Assembly (NCBI GenBank): GCA_035462845.1
Contig: DATHTV010000250.1
Coordinates: 1-18,939 of the forward strand
DNA from: DASTQL01 sp035462845
Lineage (GTDB): Bacteria > Actinomycetota > Actinomycetes > Jiangellales > Jiangellaceae
Direction: 5' to 3'
Length of the DNA stretch: 18,939 bases
Positions 14,374 to 18,939 of this stretch are shown piece by piece. The position numbers and the translations under genes are program-made. The notes under the pieces were generated by a model. That model was not told the DNA's origin. It was given only the letters and a program-made list of their open reading frames with translations, and did no database searches. Numbering within the stretch: the stretch's first letter is position 1; each line of letters starts with the position of its first letter.

Positions 14374-14469
14374 GCCTGCTCCGCTGCCATGCCCGGCACC
14401 CTACGGGCCGCATCCGACACAACCCACGGCTGGAACCGCTACCCCACAACGGTTTCACAGTGTCACGGA

Positions 14470-14502
14470 GGTCACGCACGGCGACCACCACACACCGTGA
14501 CC
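14470..14502. repeat. short inverted repeat before the deaminase gene
   Basis: GGTCACG (14470-14476) and CGTGACC (14496-14502) are perfect 7-base arms 19 bases apart, just upstream of the first possible deaminase start (14507). It might be an operator. The surrounding 14374-14551 gap otherwise holds nothing I can name. Confidence 0.3.
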
Positions 14503-14551
14503 CCCCATGATGGGAGCCACCTCCACGGCACCCGAAGGTGAGGACCACCCA

Positions 14552-15025
14552 GTGATCGACGACACCGACCGCCGCCACCTGCAGCGCTGCATCGAGCTCG
14601 CCCGCGAGGCGGTGGAAGCGGGGGACGAGCCCTTCGGCTCAGTCCTCGTCGCCGAGGACGGCACCGTCCTCGTGGAGGACCGGAACCGCGTGGGCGGGGG
14701 CGACGACACCCGCCATCCGGAGCTGGCGCTCGCGCAGTGGGCGGGCCGGCACCTGCCGCGCGAGGCCCGCGCCGCCGCAACGGTCTACACCTCCGGCGAG
14801 CACTGCCCGATGTGCTCGGCAGCCCATGGCTGGGTCGGCCTCGGACGCATCGTCTACGCCGCCTCGTCCCGGCAGCTGACGACCTGGCAGGCCGAGCTGG
14901 GGGCGCCGCCATCCCCCGTACGGACGCTGTCGATCCGCGACGTGGTGCCCGGTGCCGTCGTCGACGGTCCGGTGGAGGACCTCGCCGGCACGGTCAAGGA
15001 GCTGCTCGTCCGCTCGCAGCGGTAG
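14552..15025 (+). CDS. nucleoside/base deaminase (CDA/guanine-deaminase-like fold)
   Basis: This 157-residue zinc deaminase belongs to the cytidine-deaminase-like superfamily (nucleoside deaminase branch), predicted to remove an amino group from a purine or pyrimidine base or nucleoside. The helix HLQRCIELAREAVEAGDEPF is followed by GSVLVAEDG, typical of the GuaD/TadA-like group. The zinc and proton-shuttle motif is HPE (His55, Glu57) where most relatives have HAE, and the second zinc motif is EHCPMC (Cys85, Cys88) where most have EPCPMC. The C-terminal part (TLSIRDVVPGAVVDGPVEDL) ends with a short helix. GTG 14552 is chosen because GGTGAGGA lies about 7 bases upstream; an in-frame ATG at 14507 would add 15 residues but has no ribosome site. 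It is followed by a terminator-like hairpin. Confidence 0.85.
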   Translation: MIDDTDRRHLQRCIELAREAVEAGDEPFGSVLVAEDGTVLVEDRNRVGGGDDTRHPELALAQWAGRHLPREARAAATVYTSGEHCPMCSAAHGWVGLGRIVYAASSRQLTTWQAELGAPPSPVRTLSIRDVVPGAVVDGPVEDLAGTVKELLVRSQR

Positions 15026-15038
15026 CGGGGCGCTCGAC

Positions 15039-15086
15039 GGGCCCGCCGGCCATGCCCGGGACCGGCGCCAACGGCCCGGCGGGTCC
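15039..15086 (+). terminator. long imperfect hairpin after the deaminase gene
   Basis: GGGCCCGCCGGCC (15039-15051) and GGCCCGGCGGGTCC (15073-15086) pair along almost their full length with one bulge and one G-T pair, 13 bases past the deaminase stop. The right arm directly adjoins the promoter of the next gene. Confidence 0.55.
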
Positions 15087-15091
15087 ACAAT
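15086..15091 (+). promoter_or_regulatory. -10-like hexamer CACAAT for the STAND ATPase gene
   Basis: CACAAT ends 6 bases before the GTG at 15098, and no ribosome binding site is present. It is a weaker match to TANNNT than the other leaderless cases in this window. Confidence 0.35.
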
Positions 15092-15097
15092 GCGGCT

Positions 15098-17857
15098 GTG
15101 GTGAGCACCGGGCTCGCGCCGGCCGGAGCCGGGAGCCTCGTCGGCCGCGATGGCGACGCGGCCCGCTTGCTCGAGCGACTCCGACACCACCGCCTCGTCA
15201 CCCTCGCCGGACCTGGCGGCGTCGGCAAGACCCGGCTCGCGCAGGCCGCGACCCGGACAGCCGACGTCGGTGAGCCTGTCTTCTGCGCGCTGTCCGAGGT
15301 CACCGACACGCATGCGGTACGACACGCGGTGGCCGCCTCGCTCGACCTCGCCGCTGCGCACGACCGCCTCGGCACCGCGATCCCACCCCCTCCGGGCGGA
15401 GGTCGGGTACTCGTCATCCTCGACAACTGCGAGCACGTCCTCGACGCCGCGGCAGCCGTCGCCGACGAGCTGCTCGCCGCCGACCACGTCACCGTGCTCG
15501 CCACCAGCCGCGCGCCGCTCGACCTGCCGGGCGAGCAGGTCGTCATGCTCGCGCCTCTCGCCGTACCTGACGCGAGCGACCCGCCCGAGACCGCAGCACA
15601 CGCACCGGCGGTCGAGCTCTTCGTCGCCCGCGCCCGATCGGTCAGGGACGACTTCCGGCTCGACGAGTCGACGCTGGCCACCGTGGTCGAGGTGTGCCGC
15701 GCCCTCGACGGTCTGCCCTTGGCGCTGGAGATCGCGGCGGCGCGGGTGCGCTCGCTGTCGATCGAGGACGTCGCGGCGCGCCTCGTCCGACGCTTCACAC
15801 TGCTGCGCTCGTCCACGCGCAGCCGGCCGGCGCGGCACCGCAGCCTGCACGCGGTGGTCGAGTGGTCGTACGGGCTGCTCACCGACGAGGAGCGGGCCCT
15901 CTTCGACGCCCTCGCCGTCTTCACCGGCGGCTGCGACCTCGACGCCGTCACCGGCGTCTGCGACAGCCTCGGCCTCGGAGAGGACCCGCTCGACCTGGTC
16001 GACTCACTCGTCGCGCGATCGCTCGTCACGGCCACGCCGGCGCGAGGCGGGACGCGCTACTCGATGCTCGACACCCTCCGCGCGTACGGGCTGGAACGGC
16101 TCGAGGCCACCGGACGGCTCGAGGCGGCACGCGACCTGCACGCCGACCTCTACGCCCGCGTGTACGCGCGGATGCAGGAGCTGGGCCGGCTCGCGTGGAC
16201 GCCTGCGCTGATCCCGCTCTTCGACGAGTTCGACAACGCGCGGGCAGCGCTCGAGCGCGCGCTGGCGGTCGACACGCTCCCCGACCGCGCGTACGAGATC
16301 CTCGCGCCGCTCTGGTACCTGGCGCTCCAGCAGCGCCCAGGGGAGATCGCCGAGATGGCCGACCGAGCGCTGGGGCGGTGGGGGCGGGCACCGCACCCCC
16401 GGCTGTCCGAGGTGCTGGCGACTGCGGCGACGGCGCGGTTCTCCGTCGACGAGGTGGAGGCCGGTACGGCGCTCGCGCACCAAGCGGTCGACGCGGCCAC
16501 GTCACCCGTCGGTGTGGCGTGGGCCTGGGGTGCGCTGGCGCGCGCCGACAAGCGCACCGGCGGCGACCCGGAGCGGGCGCTCGCGCACCTCGACGCGGCT
16601 GACCGGGCGGCCGAGGCGGCGGGGTTCGAGCCGTACCGATGCGACCTCCTGGGACACCGGGTCACGGTGCTCTACCAGGTCGGGCGGGACGACGAGGCGC
16701 TCGACCGCGCGCGGGACGCGCTGGCGATGGCGGACCGGCAGGGCAACGCCTACGAGCACGCGTGGGACTCACATCTCGTCGCGGCGCTGCTCGCCACGTC
16801 ACGGCCCGCGGAGGCGCTGCAGTGGGCCGAGGCGGCGCTCGCCGAGTCCGAGCCGATCGGCTACGTCTACGGCGTCAACGCCTCCTACCGCGTGCTCGGC
16901 GTCGTCACCACCGAGCTGGGCCAGGTGCGAGAGGCCGCTCGATGGTTCCTGCGCGCACTTGATGCCTTCACGAGGTCCGGGGGCATCACCGAGCGCCGGG
17001 CGACGCTGGCCGCGGCGCTGCCGCTCCTCGTCCGGACCGGTCACGCGGCCCTGGCGACCGATGTGCTCGACGTCGTCGACCGCGGCGAGGGAGTGGTGGA
17101 GCGGACTGCGGCACCCCGGCTGGAGGAGACGCGGCGCACCCTGGCCGGGTCACGGCCTACGAACGAGATGGCCTCCCCGACCGCGGACGCCGAGCGGGTG
17201 CTCGCTGCCGTGCGCATGGCGCTCCGGACGCTGGCGAACGAGGAGCCTGACGCCGCCCCGATGCCCCGGCAGCCGGCCACGACGTCTCCGGCCGCCGGCG
17301 TCCTGCGGCGGGCCGGCGAGGTCTGGACGGTGACCTTCGCCGGCACGACCGCCCCCGTACGGCGTTCCAAGGGCCTCGAGGACATCGCCGTGCTGCTCGC
17401 CCGGCCCGGCCAGGACGTGCCGGCCCTCGACCTGGCCAGCGGGGGCGGGATCGTCGCCCGCGCTCCGGCAGGTCAGGACCTGCACGAGCCCGGAGACCTG
17501 GGCGAGGTCGCCGATGCGACGGCCAGGGCGGCGTACGCCGCACGGATCCGCGACCTGCAGGCAGCCCTGGACGACGCCGACCTCACCGGTGACGCGGAGC
17601 GCGGCGCCCTGCTCCAGGCCGAGCTCGACGAGCTGACCCGCCATCTCGCCGCCGCGTACGGGTTGCACGGGCCGCGCCGAGCGGGCGACCCGGTCGAGCG
17701 GGCTCGGGCGGCGGTCACTGCTCGGATCCGGGCCGCGATCGGCAAGGTCACCGAGGCCCACCCGGCGCTGGGCAGGCACCTCGACCGCGCCGTCCGTACG
17801 GGCCGCTTCTGCAGCTACCGGCCGGACGAACCGGTCACGTGGACGATCGAGTCCTGA
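15098..17857 (+). CDS. STAND-class ATPase regulator with TPR region and actinobacterial C-terminal module
   Basis: This 919-residue protein starts with an NB-ARC/AAA-like STAND ATPase. Walker A is GPGGVGKT (38-45), Walker B VLVILDN (104-110), the sensor is ATSR (135-138), and GLPLA (205-209) marks the end of the ATPase core. A winged-helix part follows (SLHAVVEWSYGLLTDEERAL, FTGGCDLDAVTGV), with YSMLDTLRAYGLERLE at its end, as in AfsR/LuxR-type regulators. Residues of about 370-690 form a TPR-like helical array (ALQWAEAALAESEPIGY, EAARWFLRALDAF). No LuxR or SARP DNA-binding domain is seen. From 742 a separate module begins: WTVTFAGTTAPVRRSKGLED, VLLARPGQDVPALDL, then a charged helical region, ending GRHLDRAVRTGRFCSYRPD. 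GTG 15098 or the adjacent GTG 15101 is the start. A signal-controlled regulatory switch is inferred; the partner is unknown. Confidence 0.82.
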   Translation: MVSTGLAPAGAGSLVGRDGDAARLLERLRHHRLVTLAGPGGVGKTRLAQAATRTADVGEPVFCALSEVTDTHAVRHAVAASLDLAAAHDRLGTAIPPPPGGGRVLVILDNCEHVLDAAAAVADELLAADHVTVLATSRAPLDLPGEQVVMLAPLAVPDASDPPETAAHAPAVELFVARARSVRDDFRLDESTLATVVEVCRALDGLPLALEIAAARVRSLSIEDVAARLVRRFTLLRSSTRSRPARHRSLHAVVEWSYGLLTDEERALFDALAVFTGGCDLDAVTGVCDSLGLGEDPLDLVDSLVARSLVTATPARGGTRYSMLDTLRAYGLERLEATGRLEAARDLHADLYARVYARMQELGRLAWTPALIPLFDEFDNARAALERALAVDTLPDRAYEILAPLWYLALQQRPGEIAEMADRALGRWGRAPHPRLSEVLATAATARFSVDEVEAGTALAHQAVDAATSPVGVAWAWGALARADKRTGGDPERALAHLDAADRAAEAAGFEPYRCDLLGHRVTVLYQVGRDDEALDRARDALAMADRQGNAYEHAWDSHLVAALLATSRPAEALQWAEAALAESEPIGYVYGVNASYRVLGVVTTELGQVREAARWFLRALDAFTRSGGITERRATLAAALPLLVRTGHAALATDVLDVVDRGEGVVERTAAPRLEETRRTLAGSRPTNEMASPTADAERVLAAVRMALRTLANEEPDAAPMPRQPATTSPAAGVLRRAGEVWTVTFAGTTAPVRRSKGLEDIAVLLARPGQDVPALDLASGGGIVARAPAGQDLHEPGDLGEVADATARAAYAARIRDLQAALDDADLTGDAERGALLQAELDELTRHLAAAYGLHGPRRAGDPVERARAAVTARIRAAIGKVTEAHPALGRHLDRAVRTGRFCSYRPDEPVTWTIES

Positions 17858-17893
17858 GCGGGGACCTCACCCGGTAAGGCCGGATCTCACGCC

Positions 17894-17923
17894 CCTCCTC
17901 CGTCAGACCAACCCGACAGGAGG
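17894..17923 (+). promoter_or_regulatory. hairpin that could mask the hydrolase ribosome site
   Basis: CCTCCT (17894-17899) is complementary to the Shine-Dalgarno AGGAGG (17918-17923), and adjacent GTC/GAC also pair across a 10-base loop, leaving CC bulged. If formed, it would hide the ribosome site of the alpha/beta hydrolase. Regulation is inference. Confidence 0.35.
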
Positions 17924-17927
17924 ACCG

Positions 17928-18797
17928 ATGTCCATCACTACATCCACTACAGGCAACGACACCGCCACCGACTTCTCGCGCCTCTACCACGAGCGGCCCC
18001 TCGCCCGGGTCGCGCTCCCCACTGGCGTCGAGATGGCGTACGTGGACGAGGGCCTGTCCGATGACCCGGCGGTCGTCCTCATCCACGGCCTCTCCGACTC
18101 GTCGTGGTCCTTCGCCGGCGTCGTTCCGCGGCTTGCCGGCTTCCGCACCATCGCGGTCGACCTGCGCGGTCACGGCTCGTCCTCCGCGCCGGCCGGCGGC
18201 TACCGACCCGAGGAGCTGGCCGACGACGTCGCGGCACTCATGGACCACCTCGGCATCGACCGCGCCACGGTCGTCGGCCACTCCCTCGGCACGATGGTGG
18301 CCCGAGCGTTCTCTCTCTCATACGCGGCGCGAGTGAACCGGCTCGTCCTCGTGTCGACCATCGCCACGCCGGCCAACGAGGCGGCGGCCGAGCTGAGTGT
18401 GGCCGTCGCCGAGTTCACCGACCTCGTGCCCGAGGACTTCGTCCGCGAGTTCCAGGAGAGCACGCTCGCGGAGGCGGCACCGGACGGCTTCTTCGAGCGG
18501 GTGATCTCGGAGAGCCTCCGCCTTCCCACGCACGTGTGGCGGGAGGCCGTCGCCGGCATCGTCTCGGCAGACGACTCGGACCGGCTCGGCGAGATCACCG
18601 TCCCGACGCTGCTGGTGTGGGGGGACCGGGACGCGTGGTTCCCGCGCGAGGAGCAGGACCGGGTCGCGGCGGCCATCCCCGGCGCGCGCCTTGCGGTCCT
18701 CGAGGGTGCCGGGCACGCCCCGCACTGGGAGCGGCAGGCTGAGGTGGCCTCCGTGCTCGCGGAGTTCCTGCAGGAGGCCGGCGACACCGGCCGCTGA
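17928..18797 (+). CDS. alpha/beta hydrolase
   Basis: This 289-residue cytoplasmic hydrolase has the canonical alpha/beta fold. The oxyanion-hole motif is LIHGLSDSSWSF (51-62), followed by TIAVDLRGHGSSSAP. The nucleophile elbow is VVGHSLGTM with Ser119. A lid region (about 145-215) is rich in acidic helices. The acid is probably Asp235 in LLVWGDRDAWFP, and His263 in EGAGHAPHWE completes the triad. The family covers esterases, epoxide hydrolases, haloalkane dehalogenases and meta-cleavage hydrolases. The Ser nucleophile excludes the Asp-based dehalogenase and epoxide hydrolase types, and the substrate is not determined. ATG 17928 has a perfect AGGAGG about 5 bases upstream. It follows the STAND gene by 70 bases and ends in a strong terminator hairpin, so it may be its own unit. 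Confidence 0.9.
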   Translation: MSITTSTTGNDTATDFSRLYHERPLARVALPTGVEMAYVDEGLSDDPAVVLIHGLSDSSWSFAGVVPRLAGFRTIAVDLRGHGSSSAPAGGYRPEELADDVAALMDHLGIDRATVVGHSLGTMVARAFSLSYAARVNRLVLVSTIATPANEAAAELSVAVAEFTDLVPEDFVREFQESTLAEAAPDGFFERVISESLRLPTHVWREAVAGIVSADDSDRLGEITVPTLLVWGDRDAWFPREEQDRVAAAIPGARLAVLEGAGHAPHWERQAEVASVLAEFLQEAGDTGR

Positions 18798-18815
18798 GCG
18801 GACGAGCGACTCCCA

Positions 18816-18853
18816 CCGAGCCCCCGCCACCCGTCCGGGTGGCAGGGGCTCGG
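18816..18853 (+). terminator. strong hairpin after the alpha/beta hydrolase gene
   Basis: CCGAGCCCC/GGGGCTCGG and GCCACCC/GGGTGGC arms pair around a GTCC loop with one C-A mismatch, 18 bases past the stop at 18797. There is no T tract. Confidence 0.75.
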
Positions 18854-18909
18854 GTCGTGACCCGTACCGGGCGTGGCACACGACCGTGGTCGGCCCCGAC
18901 GGTGAGGAC

Positions 18910-18915
18910 TACCGT
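18910..18915 (+). promoter_or_regulatory. -10 hexamer TACCGT before the last start codon
   Basis: TACCGT ends 6 bases before a GTG at 18922, the same geometry as the leaderless genes elsewhere in the window. Confidence 0.4.
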
Positions 18916-18921
18916 GCGGAC

Positions 18922-18939
18922 GTGCCCGGTCTGACGCCT
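18922..18939 (+). CDS. start of a gene cut by the window edge
   Basis: GTG followed by codons for PGLTP is open to the window end. Support is the -10 hexamer TACCGT 6 bases upstream and the position just after a terminator. Six codons are too few to name a product. Confidence 0.35.

Noticed and set aside
1..18939. CRISPR arrays, tRNA or rRNA genes, insertion sequences and riboswitches
   Set aside because: No regularly spaced repeats, no tRNA-like cloverleaf or CCA end, no transposase motifs and no recognisable riboswitch core were found by reading.

Overview
The window is about 73% GC by eye, uses GTG starts freely, and carries families typical of actinobacteria: a secreted Beta_propel protein, a GerW/YtfJ-like protein, DUF2278, a DUF6597-type AraC regulator, and a STAND ATPase with an actinobacterial C-terminal module. 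The codon and word style, with many cgtacg words, suggests a free-living soil-type actinomycete, perhaps Nocardioidaceae. That placement is inferred from style only. I see no tRNA, rRNA, CRISPR array, insertion sequence or phage gene. No gene-free stretch exceeds about 250 bases.

Positions 1-1742. The left end is a scar of two broken genes. One is the 3' half of an arsenite methyltransferase gene (minus strand) with a premature TAG. It is joined directly to an internal piece of a YecM-like gene (plus strand). Then come an intact GatB/YqeY-domain gene and a small 2TM membrane protein. Positions 1755-6567, minus strand: a secreted beta-propeller protein and a large secreted M14 zinc carboxypeptidase, separated by a very strong hairpin. 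Positions 6738-9942, plus strand: an APH-type phosphotransferase, a DUF2278 protein and a polytopic, GT-C-like membrane protein.

Positions 10082-12175: a PhnB-like VOC protein, a 44-residue lysine-rich protein, an intact arsM (minus) with a repeat-containing leader and a possible operator, and a GerW-like protein. Positions 12192-14164: a RibD/DHFR-type reductase and a DUF6597-AraC regulator (both minus), with a PhnB-like VOC gene divergent from the regulator across only 27 bases. Positions 14179-14373 hold a 5'-truncated DUF1905 remnant. Positions 14552-18797, plus strand: a nucleoside deaminase, a 919-residue STAND ATPase and an alpha/beta hydrolase. A new gene begins at the right edge.

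Most genes look like single units with their own promoters and terminators, not one pathway. Two themes recur. Several genes have no ribosome binding site but a -10 hexamer (TANNNT type) 6-7 bases before a GTG, which fits leaderless transcription. Many intergenic gaps hold strong GC-rich hairpins without T tracts. The only clear pathway hint is arsenic methylation: one intact arsM and one decayed paralogue. I found no convincing new multi-gene system. The most unusual single items are the STAND protein's C-terminal module, the broken-gene junction at the left end, and the arsM control region.
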